Assembly: GCA_016719755.1 (NCBI GenBank) | Contig: JADJYM010000013.1 | Location: 2,501 to 66,500 of the forward strand | DNA length: 64,000 bases | DNA from: Novosphingobium sp. | GTDB taxonomy: Bacteria; Pseudomonadota; Alphaproteobacteria; Sphingomonadales; Sphingomonadaceae | Direction: 5' to 3' | Shown: positions 18,802 to 29,077 of the stretch, piece after piece | Layout of the letters: each line of letters starts with the position of its first letter | Numbering within the stretch: the stretch's first letter is position 1 | Notes under the pieces: model-generated | What the model saw: the letters and a program-made list of their open reading frames with translations, nothing else | What the model was told of the DNA's origin: nothing | Database searches by the model: none | Program-made: the position numbers and the translations under genes

Positions 18802-21344
18802 GGCGCCTGATCGCCCTGATGCTCGCGCTGCTGTGCTGGGCGGCTCCGGCAGCGCTGGAAGCGCAGTCGCGCCCTCCCGAACGACTGAACGTGCGCAGTC
18901 CCTATGAGGACCGCGAGGTTTGCCCCTACAATCCGGAAACCCGCAGAGCGGAATGCCCCAGGGGCACGGTTACGCCTGGCCCGATGGTCAGCACCCAGCC
19001 CCAGCCGGGCCAGACCGTGGTCATTCCCACCGCGCCGATCGAGCCTGCTGAAGTCTCCGACCCGCCGCCCAAGGCCGCCAGTCCCTACACCTCCGTGCCA
19101 ACGGTATGGGGAGGGGACACCAGACCGACCGTGCAAGGCTTCCCCGAACCGGAAACCACCGGCCCGGTTACCTCCGCCACGCCAGGGGCCGATGGCAGCG
19201 GTGCCGTGCCACCTGCCGCCGACCTTGGCGCTGTGTCGGCGGATCAGGCCGTCGCGGGCGTTTTTGCCGCTCCGCCGCCACCCGGGTTTTCCGGCGTCGG
19301 TCCCGTTCCCGGCCCCGAAACCATGGGGCAGGCGGTTGCGGGAGTGGTGCTGCCCGGCCTTGCCATCATCCTCATCAACACGCTCGCCGGGTTGCCTGGT
19401 GGTGGCTTCGGCGGCGGGCTTGGCGGCGGGGCGGGCGGCGGCGTTCCCGCACCGCAGGCCCCCCCAACGCCCGATACCGCCGCAATCGAGGAAGCGCGCG
19501 CCAAGGCCGAGGCCTATGCCGACTGGCTCAAGCAGCGCGAGGAAGACCTCAAGCAGGTGCGCGAGCAGAAATCGTTCATCGCCGCGACGGCCGCCGGAGT
19601 CGGGCAGGCGGGCTTCAATACCGCCGCCCATGCCCAGCAGCTGGCCGACCTGACCCAGCGCGAAAACGAACTGACCGCAGCCATCGCCAAGAGCGGCGGC
19701 GATACCTCCTATGTCGCCACGGTGCGCGATACGGTGCAGGTCGGCGCCGGGTTCATCGAGGCGAACCGGATCGCCAAGGAATACGACAAGGCCCAGGCGC
19801 TCGCCGCCGCGCGGGCCAAGATGGAACAGCTGGAAAAGGACCGCGCGCAGACCCAGACGGATTACTGGAAGGACGTGCGCGAAGGCTTCTGGGACAACAT
19901 GGTCAAGGATGTCGATGCCATCCCCGGCCAGTTGCAGGATGCCGCCAAGGCCGGGCTGAAGACCATCGGCACGGTGGTTGGCGAAAGCGCCAAGGCGCTG
20001 ACCGATCCCGCCAACTGGCACGATGCGGCGACGGCTGCGGTGGATACAGTGCGCGATATCATTGCTCATCCGGTCGATTCGGCGGTCAAGGTCGGAAGCT
20101 TCTATGGCGGGGTCGCCAAGGTGGCGGGCGCGGCCGCGCATCATGCCGTTACCCATCCGGTCGAAACCGTGAAAGCGGTGCTGGGCGCGGACAACTGGGA
20201 GAAGGCCTTCGACCCGAATGTCCCGGTGACCGAACGGATCGTGCGCACGGTGGTTGGCGTATTCGATACCGCCGCGACCCTGGCCGGAGTCAAGGCCGCC
20301 GCGACGGCGGGCAAGAAGGCGGTGACCGAACTGGCCCAGGCCCTGGGCAAGACCGAAGCGGCCAGCGGCGGCGCCAAGGCGGTGTGGATCGAGAACAAGT
20401 TCTCGAAAAAGCTGCTGCAGGATTCACGCAACAGTTCGCGGCTGGAACAGATCGGCGGCCCGCTGGGCGACCGGCGCTACACCATTACCGAGGACCCGCT
20501 TGTCAAGGTCGAGGGGATCGGCGGCAAGCTGGCCGGATCGAAGGAGGGACTGCTGAGCGGGATGACCGAGGAAGCCCGCAAGCACGCCCAGATGGTGACC
20601 GACCGCTATGGCGTGAAACTGGACGTGCGGCCCACCAACCAGGCCGCGCACGACCTGATCAAGAGCGGCGAGGCGGTGCCCAAGGCGCCGCACTGCAAGT
20701 CGAAGACGATCAACGAGCTTGACCTGCATCTGGGCGCCGATCCGACCGATGCTGGCAAGGCGGGCTATTTCAAGCCGACCAGACCAAGCGCGGCCGAGCT
20801 GGAAAAGCTCCCGCCCGAAACGGCCAAGAAGGTGATGAAGCGCTACAATGATCGGCTGGAGGAATACAAGGACCAGGCCGAACACATCGAGGAACTGACC
20901 AAGCAGGGCAAGGTCACGGTCAAGCACGGGGTGGTCTATGATGGTCCAACCGGCAAGCCCTATACCGGGGACCACGACCTGTTCGACATCCGCGATGCCA
21001 CAACCGGGCGTCCCTTGCCGCGCTATCAGATCGGCCCTGACGGGCAGGTGCTGATGAATGCCGATGGCACGCCCAAACTTAACCCGGTGCGCGAACAGAT
21101 CATCAAGGAGCTCCAGCAGCCGCCGATGAGCGTGCAGCATGGCGCGCACATGGACTGGAAGTACGATCATCTGTCCAAGGATGTTCCCGCCGGGTCGCCG
21201 CCGGGCACGAAATCGGACTTCGAGATCGCCCAGGGCATCGATCGCGGGGTTACCGGCAAGCACAAGGACGGGGGCGAACCGCTGATCACCTTCGTGTCCG
21301 GCACCAGAACCCCGGTCGGTTCGTGGTTCTCAGGCGACAGGTAG
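18798..21344 (+). CDS. Exported protein with ExoY/edema factor-like C-terminal domain
   Basis: An 848-residue modular protein. It has a signal peptide (1 to about 22), a Pro/Thr-rich segment with CPYNPETRRAECPRG, a hydrophobic stretch (about 176-200) followed by a Gly-rich run, charged coiled-coil segments (about 231-265 and 324-365), and an Ala-rich helical region like pre-toxin linkers. The C-terminal part contains K629-x4-K634-x-K636 and D725-x-D727-L-F, then VQHG with H781. In ExoY and edema factor two lysines seven apart (ExoY K81 and K88), a DxDLF metal motif and a downstream His are catalytic, in this order. The asparagine that follows the His by six residues in edema factor is absent. 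A nucleotidyl cyclase activity is inference; the polymorphic-toxin-like build is visible. It is coupled by ATGA to the membrane gene upstream and ends 4 bases before the next gene. Confidence 0.75.
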   Translation: MRRLIALMLALLCWAAPAALEAQSRPPERLNVRSPYEDREVCPYNPETRRAECPRGTVTPGPMVSTQPQPGQTVVIPTAPIEPAEVSDPPPKAASPYTSVPTVWGGDTRPTVQGFPEPETTGPVTSATPGADGSGAVPPAADLGAVSADQAVAGVFAAPPPPGFSGVGPVPGPETMGQAVAGVVLPGLAIILINTLAGLPGGGFGGGLGGGAGGGVPAPQAPPTPDTAAIEEARAKAEAYADWLKQREEDLKQVREQKSFIAATAAGVGQAGFNTAAHAQQLADLTQRENELTAAIAKSGGDTSYVATVRDTVQVGAGFIEANRIAKEYDKAQALAAARAKMEQLEKDRAQTQTDYWKDVREGFWDNMVKDVDAIPGQLQDAAKAGLKTIGTVVGESAKALTDPANWHDAATAAVDTVRDIIAHPVDSAVKVGSFYGGVAKVAGAAAHHAVTHPVETVKAVLGADNWEKAFDPNVPVTERIVRTVVGVFDTAATLAGVKAAATAGKKAVTELAQALGKTEAASGGAKAVWIENKFSKKLLQDSRNSSRLEQIGGPLGDRRYTITEDPLVKVEGIGGKLAGSKEGLLSGMTEEARKHAQMVTDRYGVKLDVRPTNQAAHDLIKSGEAVPKAPHCKSKTINELDLHLGADPTDAGKAGYFKPTRPSAAELEKLPPETAKKVMKRYNDRLEEYKDQAEHIEELTKQGKVTVKHGVVYDGPTGKPYTGDHDLFDIRDATTGRPLPRYQIGPDGQVLMNADGTPKLNPVREQIIKELQQPPMSVQHGAHMDWKYDHLSKDVPAGSPPGTKSDFEIAQGIDRGVTGKHKDGGEPLITFVSGTRTPVGSWFSGDR

Positions 21345-21348
21345 GGCC

Positions 21349-23328
21349 ATGTATTTCCAGGAAGAAGAACGCAACCGCATCGTCAGCCGCTATGCCGCGC
21401 TGTACCGGACCGTGCTGTTCGAAGGCGATGATGGCAGCGCGGCGGCAGAGCTGGCGGAACTGGGCCGCACCTATGAGGCGGGATTGCCGCAGGTGCCCTT
21501 CGCGCGCTGCCCGATCGGCGGCGAGGTGCAGTTTCACAGCTTCGATCCGTTCGGACTGGACGGGCCATGGTGGAACCATGACGCGCCGCTGCGTCCGCTG
21601 ATGGAGCGCATTCCATCGTGCCTGGCGGTTACCGGAGCGGTGGCGCTGGGCGGAGATGCCGGCAATGTTCCGTGGCTGTGCCGCCCGGGCCCGGGCGCTC
21701 CCTATGTCCTGCCGCACCTGCTGGCCGTGGACGGCGTGTTCGCCACGATCCGCCAGCTTGCCGTGGGGCCGCATACCGCCTGGGCGGTGTGCTATTTTGG
21801 CGCCGAAGTGCCCGGCGGGATGGCTATGCCCAATGCCTGGGGAACCGGCACATACTGGGATGCCAGCGATGGCGCGCCCGGCTGGACCAGCACTCCCGTC
21901 GATCCGGCAGAGCGTGAATTCACGCTCAGTCCGTGGATTGCGCGGGGCAAGCTTTACTGGATCGCTCCGGGTGATGACACGCTGACGCTGCGCACCGAGG
22001 TCGCTTCCTGTCCGTTCGTCGGCCTGCCTGGCGAGCAGCGCGAGCAACGCATCGCGTTCGGCCGCCTGCGGCTGGACGATGTTTTGCCGCCAGAGCCCGT
22101 GCGGCTGACCGGCGCGGAGACGATCGGCGACTTCGCGCTGTTCGAACTGGAAGACGGCCTGCGCGAGGAACTGCATCTGCCGCCGGTGCCCGTTCCGGTC
22201 CGCTCCACTCGGCGGGGCGAGGTGTTCGCGCCGGGCCGCCCGGTGGATCTGGGCGCGATGCTGATCGAGGTCGAGGCTTTCGTCGAGGCGAACCCCGCGC
22301 TCGCGCCCGGCTATGCGCCGCTCCAGGCCGCACTGGGGCTGAGCGCCGGGATGGCCGAGGCCCAGGCGGGTGCGCACCTGCGCGCGCTGGCCTGCTATGC
22401 CGCCGGGCTGAAAGTCGCTCCTGACAGCGTGGCGCTGCGCAGCCACGAGGCGCTGTCGCTGTTCGCGCTGGGCCGCTCTGCCGAGGCGAAGGAGCGGCTG
22501 GAAGCGCTCGTCGCGGCGGTGCCGCGCGGGCAGATCCTGCCGCTGGTCTGGATGCTGCTGGCCCGCCTCTACGTCGCCGATGGCGAGGCGGACAAGGCGC
22601 GTCCGCTGGTCGATGAAGTTGCCGCGTTCGGTGGCCAGGATCAGGCGGTGGCCCGGTTTCGCGCCGTGCTGGATGGCGGCAGTGCGCCGCCCCAGTCCGC
22701 CATGCCGTCCGTCGCTCCGCCCGCCGAGCCAGCAGCCGAACCGCCCGCCGTACCGACTGAGCCGCCGCCACCCGCACCTCCGGTGCGCAAGCGCAGCCTG
22801 GTGCTGCCGGTGCTGGTTGCGGCGGCGCTGGGAATCGGCGGGTTTGCCGCCTGGAAGACCCTTGGCGGCGGGCAGGAAGCCACCCCCGCCGCGCCGTCTG
22901 CCGCCCCCGAAGTTCCCGCCGCGACAGGCGGAGCCGCGCCCGAAGCGGTGCCGGCCAGCGATCCGCTGACCGAGCAGCAACGGCGCGACATCGCCGGGAT
23001 CTGGGCTCCCGAGGAAGGCGGTTGTAGCACCGGCTTCGGCTTCGCCTTCACCCCCGCTGGCCGCTATGCCGAGGGCGATGAATACATGGGCGAGGAGGGG
23101 CGCTGGGAAATCGTCGGTGGCAAGCTGATCGAGACGGTAACACGGGCCTACGCTGCCGAGGACGAGGTCAGCGAGCGCAAGGTCAGCGCGGTTTCCAAGC
23201 GTTACGAATACACCATCGGCGAACTGACCGCGCGGCGGCTGGTGCTGGTCAACGGCGAGGCAAGCATGGCCTTCGTGCGCTGCCCGGATGGTCGCCGGAT
23301 GTTCACCGATGGCGAGAGCTATCCCTGA
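21349..23328 (+). CDS. TPR-containing single-pass membrane protein of unknown function
   Basis: A 659-residue protein without a signal peptide. Residues 1 to about 270 form a domain I do not recognise (contains FARCPIGGEVQFHSFDPFGLDGPWWNHDAPLRP). Residues about 300-440 are Ala/Leu-rich helical repeats of TPR type (LRALACYAAGLKVAPDSVALRSHEALSLFALGRSAEAKERLEALV). A Pro/Ala-rich linker precedes a single membrane helix (about 485-500), and the last about 110 residues (GIWAPEEGGCSTGFGFAFTPAGRYAEGDEY) look like a small beta-barrel, probably periplasmic. It starts 4 bases after the cyclase-toxin-like gene, the usual place of an immunity gene, but its size and domains would be unusual for one. Immunity, tethering or targeting are all possible. 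Confidence 0.72.
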   Translation: MYFQEEERNRIVSRYAALYRTVLFEGDDGSAAAELAELGRTYEAGLPQVPFARCPIGGEVQFHSFDPFGLDGPWWNHDAPLRPLMERIPSCLAVTGAVALGGDAGNVPWLCRPGPGAPYVLPHLLAVDGVFATIRQLAVGPHTAWAVCYFGAEVPGGMAMPNAWGTGTYWDASDGAPGWTSTPVDPAEREFTLSPWIARGKLYWIAPGDDTLTLRTEVASCPFVGLPGEQREQRIAFGRLRLDDVLPPEPVRLTGAETIGDFALFELEDGLREELHLPPVPVPVRSTRRGEVFAPGRPVDLGAMLIEVEAFVEANPALAPGYAPLQAALGLSAGMAEAQAGAHLRALACYAAGLKVAPDSVALRSHEALSLFALGRSAEAKERLEALVAAVPRGQILPLVWMLLARLYVADGEADKARPLVDEVAAFGGQDQAVARFRAVLDGGSAPPQSAMPSVAPPAEPAAEPPAVPTEPPPPAPPVRKRSLVLPVLVAAALGIGGFAAWKTLGGGQEATPAAPSAAPEVPAATGGAAPEAVPASDPLTEQQRRDIAGIWAPEEGGCSTGFGFAFTPAGRYAEGDEYMGEEGRWEIVGGKLIETVTRAYAAEDEVSERKVSAVSKRYEYTIGELTARRLVLVNGEASMAFVRCPDGRRMFTDGESYP

Positions 23329-23386
23329 TGGCGCGGTCCGCGACTTTGCGGATGACAGCGCCCGGCGCCGGGCCTAAGGGCGGCGC

Positions 23387-23797
23387 GTGACCGCTCTGCG
23401 CACCCTGCTGCTGCGCCACCGCGCGCTGGCCATCCTGCTGCTGGCGGCGGCGCTGTGCCTCAAGGCGCTGGTGCCTGCCGGTTATATGCTGGAAGCCGGG
23501 CACAAGGTGCTGAGGGTTGCGGTCTGCCTTGATAGTTCGGGGCATACGGTTACCCGCGATATCGTCGTGCCGATGAAGGGCTCGCCCGCGGGCGACGCCG
23601 CCAAACACGCCGCTGCGGGCAAGGCCTGTGCCTGGTCCTCGCTGGCCATGGCCTCGCTGGGCGGGGCCGATGCGCTGCTCCTGGCCGCCGCGCTGGTCTT
23701 CATCCTCGCGCTGGGCTTCGCGCCCCTTGCCGCGCCGCGCCCGCGCCGCGCGGTGTGGCTGCGCCCGCCGCTGCGCGGACCCCCGCTTACCGCCTGA
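23387..23797 (+). CDS. DUF2946 family protein
   Basis: A 136-residue protein with an N-terminal hydrophobic segment (LAILLLAAALCLKALVPAGYML) and a second near the C-terminus. The sequences LVPAGYMLEAG and VCLDSSGH are typical of DUF2946, a family often found beside copper-related TonB receptors. The start is GTG, with AAGGG upstream. It probably forms an operon with the OprC-like receptor 85 bases downstream. A role in copper handling is inferred from context. Confidence 0.8.
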   Translation: MTALRTLLLRHRALAILLLAAALCLKALVPAGYMLEAGHKVLRVAVCLDSSGHTVTRDIVVPMKGSPAGDAAKHAAAGKACAWSSLAMASLGGADALLLAAALVFILALGFAPLAAPRPRRAVWLRPPLRGPPLTA

Positions 23798-23882
23798 ACC
23801 CACGCGGCTCCTCAGGGAGCCAAGCCGCGCGCGCCGGATCGCTGGTGCGGGCGCCTATTCCCACGTGTTCAGGATGCTTTCC

Positions 23883-26020
23883 ATGATTTTTCCGCGCCGC
23901 GCGCTGTGCGCCTCGCTGCTTGCCACCACCTGCCTGCTTCCCGCCGCCGCACTGGCCCAGGAAGCCGCCAGCCTGCCCCCACTTGACGTTGAATCCGCTG
24001 AAAGCGGCGAAAGGCCGAAGCCGCCCCGCAGGGTGGTTCACGGATCGGCCGCGACGAGATCCGCCGCCGCCAGAGCGGCACCAGCGATACCGCCGACCTG
24101 CTGCGCACCATCCCGGGCGTCAGCACCAACACCGGCGGCGGCTTCTCCTCGATGCCGGCCGTGCGCGGCATGACCGAGCAGCGGCTGAAAGTGACGGTCG
24201 ATGGCCACCCGATCGATCTGTCCTGCCCCAACGACATGAATTCCCCGCTGTCCTACACCGATCCGCAGACGATCAACGCAATCAGGGTGATGGCCGGGGT
24301 CGCCCCCGTTTCGATGGGCGGCGACAACATCGGCGGGGTGATCGACGTTTCCAGCGCCCGCCCGCAGTTTTCCGCAGGAGGCACCACGATCAGCGGCGAA
24401 GTGTCCGCCTTCTACCGATCGAACGGTGACGGCTTTGGCGGATCGGCGCGGGTCACCGTGGCGGGCGAGAACCTGGCCGCGACCTATACCGGCAGCTACA
24501 CCCAGTCGGAAAACTACACCGGCGGCGGCAACCGGGGCGTGGTGCGCTCAACCGAATTCGCCAAGACCGACCACGCGCTGGAACTGGCGGCGCAGGGCGG
24601 CTTCGGGCTGGTGCGGCTGAAGGGCGGCTATCACTTCGCGCCCTATGAAGGCTTCGCCAACCAGGCGATGGACATGACCGACAACCGATCGTGGTTCGTG
24701 AACCTTGGTTACGAGGGCGAGTTCGATTTCGGCACGGTGCGCTTCACCGCCGATTACCGCGACACCGACCATGCCATGAACTTCCTGGCGGACAAGCAGC
24801 CCGGCGCGATGCCGATGAATACGGAAGTTCACACCTTCAGCGCCGCGCTCAAGCTCGATCTGCCGCTGAGCGCGCGCGATACCCTGCGGACCGGGTGGGA
24901 ATACCATCACCAGTGGCTGAACGACTACTGGCCGCCGGTCCCCGGCAACATGATGATGGGGCCGAACACCTTCGTGAATCTGAATGCCGCCCACCGCGAC
25001 CGCTTCGGCACCTTCGGTGAATGGGAAGCGCGCTGGAACGAACGGCTGACCAGCGTGATCGGCGTTCGGTTTGAACGGGTCAGCATGAACACCGGCATTG
25101 TCCAGCCGTACAGCACTACCATGATGAACATGGACGATGCCATGGCGGCTGCCGTGTTCAACGCGGCGGACCGCGCGCGGGCGGACGTCAACTGGTCGGC
25201 CTCGGCGCTGGTCAGCTACGTTCTGGCGGACGGCGTCTCGCTTGAACTTGGCTATGCCCACAAGGCGCGCTCGCCCAACCTTTACGAGCGTTATTCGTGG
25301 GGGCGCGGGGCCATGGCGAGCCGGATGATCGGCTGGTACGGTGATGGCAACGGCTATGTCGGCAACCTCAATCTGCGCCCCGAGCGCGCCGATACGCTGA
25401 GCGCCGCGCTGGAGGCCAAGGGCACCGGCTGGTCGCTGCGGATCGCGCCGCACTACACCCATGTCGATGACTATATCGATGCGGTGTTCGTGAAGAAGAT
25501 CACCAACATGATGGGGATGCCCACCCCCTGGGTGCAGTTGCAGTTCGCCAACCAGCAGGCGGAATTCTACGGGCTGGACCTGTCGGGCGAAGTGACGCTG
25601 CGGCGCGGCGCGGGCAGCGATGGCACCACGCTGGGTGCCTCGCTGTCATGGCTGAGGGGGCAGAACCTGTCTGACGGCGGCCCGCTCTACCGGCAGATGC
25701 CGCTCAATGCCAGGGCCTCGCTCCAGCACCGCCAGGGCGCGCTGGAAGCGGGACTGGAACTGGAATGGGTGGCTGAAAAGACCCGCGTCGATGCGACCCG
25801 CAAGGAACCCGTGACCGGGGCCTATACGCTGGTCAACCTGCGGCTGGCCTATGACCTTGGCCCGGTGCGGCTCAGCGTCGAGGCGCTCAACCTGCTCGAC
25901 AAGGCCTATGACCTGCCGCTCGGCGGGGTCTCGCTGGGCGACCACAAGGCCACAGGCGTGCTGCGCCCGGTCCCCGGACGCGGGCGTTCGGTCAACTTCG
26001 GCCTGAGCGCGAGCTTCTGA
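23883..26020 (+). pseudogene. OprC-like copper TonB-dependent receptor, frameshifted
   Basis: The signal peptide and start (MIFPRRALCASLLATTCLLPAAALAQ, ATG 23883) are in one frame. The plug and barrel (GRDEIRRRQSGTSDTADLLRTIPGV onward, to LSASF) continue in the -1 frame. The switch must fall between 24002 and about 24040, because the barrel frame has a TGA at 23999-24001. One missing base there would restore a 710-residue receptor. The plug holds C-x3-M (TGC 24224, ATG 24236, followed by SPLSYTDP) and the barrel holds H-x-M (CAT 24770, ATG 24776), the copper ligands of Pseudomonas OprC. The barrel is rich in methionines. Flanking DUF2946 and TonB genes support copper uptake. It may be a sequencing error or a genuine inactivation. 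Confidence 0.82.
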
Positions 26021-26022
26021 CG

Positions 26023-26700
26023 ATGGAATCGGTGGCAGGGGCAGGGCAGGGCGGGCGGGCGCGGCTGGTTTCCGGCCTCGCTTCGCTGGCTCTCCACGCG
26101 CTTGCCGCTGCGGGGGTGCTGGCCGTGTCGGGAGTGGAGCCCCCTTCCATCCCGCACGGCCCCGCGCGGCTGACCGTTGTAACCCTGAAGGCCGAGGCGC
26201 ACCCCCCTGCGCCCAAGGCCCCGGGGGCGGTTCAATCCCGCGCGGGCGGCGAGCCTCGGCCCGTCCGGCCCCCCACCTTGCCGATCATGCCGCGACCCGC
26301 GCTGGCCGGGGCTGCGGCTTCGGCGCAGCCTGCCGCGCCGGCGCCCGCGCCCGCGCCGCGCGCCGAGGCGGCACTCCCCGCGCTGCCTCCGCCTCCGCCG
26401 CCGCCAACGGCGCGCCGGGAGCAGTCGGACGATGCCTTTGCCGCCTATCGGCAGACCTTGTGGCGGCACATTGCGGCGCGGGCTCCGCGCGGCACGCAGC
26501 CGGGCGGAGAGGCCACGGTGCGCTTTCGCCTGTCCCCCTTGGGCGCGCTGCTTTCCGCCGAGATCGCGGGCAGCAGCGGCAGCGCCAATCTTGATCGGAT
26601 CGCGCTGCGCACCCTGCGGCTCGCCAGCCCCATGCCTGCGCCGCCCGCAGGGGTTTCCGCCGACCGGCTGGTCTTCACCCTGCCAGTGCGGTTTCATTAG
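26023..26700 (+). CDS. TonB family energy transducer
   Basis: A 225-residue protein with one N-terminal membrane helix (about 15-35), a long Pro/Ala-rich periplasmic spacer including a run of nine prolines, and a C-terminal TonB-like domain (WRHIAARAPRGTQPGGEATVRFRLSPLGALLSAEIAGSSG to FTLPVRFH). It starts 2 bases after the copper receptor stop, so it is presumably the dedicated TonB that energises that receptor with ExbBD supplied elsewhere. Confidence 0.87.
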   Translation: MESVAGAGQGGRARLVSGLASLALHALAAAGVLAVSGVEPPSIPHGPARLTVVTLKAEAHPPAPKAPGAVQSRAGGEPRPVRPPTLPIMPRPALAGAAASAQPAAPAPAPAPRAEAALPALPPPPPPPTARREQSDDAFAAYRQTLWRHIAARAPRGTQPGGEATVRFRLSPLGALLSAEIAGSSGSANLDRIALRTLRLASPMPAPPAGVSADRLVFTLPVRFH

Positions 26701-26759
26701 CGAGTGCGTTTTTGACCTGTGTCCTTGTCAGGGGGCAGGGCCGGGAGCAGGGTGCGGCC

Positions 26760-28363
26760 ATGGGACACACCTTGAAACTGCGCTTTCACGGCGCGGCGCG
26801 CACCGTCACCGGATCGTGCCACGAATTTACCTGCGGCCCCTCGCGCGTGCTGGTCGATTGCGGGCTGTTCCAGGGTTCGCGCACGCTGGAGGGGCTGAAC
26901 GCCGGGGCCTTTGGCTTCGATCCGCGCAAGGTGGACGCGGTGGTGCTGACCCACGCGCATATCGATCATTCAGGCTTGCTGCCGCGCCTGGTCGCGCAAG
27001 GGTTCACCGGGCGGATCTGGTGCACCCAGCCGACCGCCGACCTGCTGGAATACATGCTGGCCGATGCGGGCCGGATCCAGGAGGCGGACACCATGCGCCG
27101 CAACCGCCGCCGCGACCGCGCGGGTGAGACAGAGTTCGATCCGCTTTATACCGAGGCCGACGCTCTGGCCGCCTGGGGCCAGTGCAGCCCGGTGGAACTG
27201 GGCGAATGGTTCGAGCCCGCCCCCGGCTTTCGCGCGCGGCTGTGGAACGCGGGGCACATCCTGGGATCGGCTTCGGCGGAACTGGAAGCGGGCGGAGCGC
27301 GGGTGCTGTGTTCTGGCGATCTTGGCCCCGCCAACAAGGTATTCCACCCCGATCCCGAAAGCCCCGCCGGGTTCGACCACGTGCTTTGCGAAAGCACCTA
27401 TGGGGACCGCGAACGCGAGGAGCTGACGATTGCCGCGCGGCGCAAGCTGCTGGAAGCGGAGATTCACGGCGCGCTGGTGCGCGGCGGCAACCTGGTGATC
27501 CCGACTTTCGCGCTGGAGCGCACGCAGGAACTGCTGTTCGACATTGCCGAACTGGTCCGCGCGAAAGCGATTCCCGACGTGCCGGTGTTCATCGACAGCC
27601 CGCTTGCCAGCCGGGCCACGGGCGTGTTCCAGCGCCACGCGGGCGATCTTGAGGATGTCGATCCCGCCTGCACGTTCAAGGCGCCGAACTTTCACTTCAC
27701 CGAAAGCGTGCAGGAATCGATCCGGCTCAATTCGGTGTCCGGCGCGATCATCATGGCCGCGTCCGGCATGTGCGAGGCCGGGCGCATCCGCCACCACCTG
27801 ATCCACAACCTCCACCGCCGCGAATCGACCGTGCTGTTCGTCGGCTTCCAGGCGGCGGGAACGCTGGGCCGGGTGATCGCGGAGGGCGCGGAGCGGGTGC
27901 GCATTTCGGGCGAGGACGTGATCGTGCGCGCCGCGATCCGGCGGCTCGATTCCTATTCCGCCCATGCCGATCAGGGCGAACTGGCGAACTGGATCGCCGC
28001 GCGCGCGCCGGTGGCGGGCAGCCTGTTCCTGATCCATGGCGAGCAGGAGGCGCTGGAGGCGCTGCGGGGGCTGGCGCTCCAGCGGCTGGAAGGCACGCAG
28101 GTGGTCCTCCCCGAAATCGGCGAGGTCTATGAACTTCCGCCGGGCGAACCGGCGCGGCGGACCCAGACCGGACGCACCGACCTGACCCAGGCGCTGGGGC
28201 ATGACTGGCAGAATTCCTATGCCCAGTTCGTCACCGGACTGAAGCGCGACCTTGCCGAGATCAGGGACGAGCGCGAGCGGCAAAAGGCCATCGCGGCAAT
28301 GCGCGAGGTGCTGGACAGCTACACCCGCCACCGTGAAGCCAGGCGCCGGAGAGGCAAGCACTA

Positions 28364-28364
<1 letters not shown>
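26760..28364 (+). CDS. MBL-fold / beta-CASP RNA metabolising enzyme
   Basis: A 534-residue protein of the CPSF73/YSH1-like branch of the metallo-beta-lactamase superfamily. The zinc motif HAHIDH is at 65-70. LCSGDLG is a later metal-binding motif, [11 protein letters not shown] and [18 protein letters not shown] are beta-CASP hallmarks, and [11 protein letters not shown] is the C-terminal RMMBL metal motif. Such enzymes are RNA endo/exonucleases. The ATG at 26760 follows GGGAG. Its TAA stop shares a base with the ATG of the ABC ATPase, so this probable RNase is translationally coupled to an exporter, an unusual pairing. Confidence 0.88.

Positions 28365-29073
<709 letters not shown>

Positions 29074-29077
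<4 letters not shown>

Noticed and set aside
21286-22980. A 564-residue minus-strand frame opposite the TPR membrane protein
   Set aside because: Arg/His/Gln-rich without domains; the plus-strand gene has TPR-like repeats, a membrane helix and a sensible operon position.
23798-23882. A riboswitch in the leader of the copper receptor
   Set aside because: The leader has GC-rich pairing (GGCTCC/GGAGCC) but none of the conserved boxes of cobalamin or other known riboswitches.
24002-24040. Programmed -1 frameshifting as an explanation for the split copper receptor
   Set aside because: No classic slippery heptamer (X XXY YYZ) with a downstream pseudoknot could be seen, and TonB receptors are not known to use it. 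A base deletion or sequencing error is simpler.
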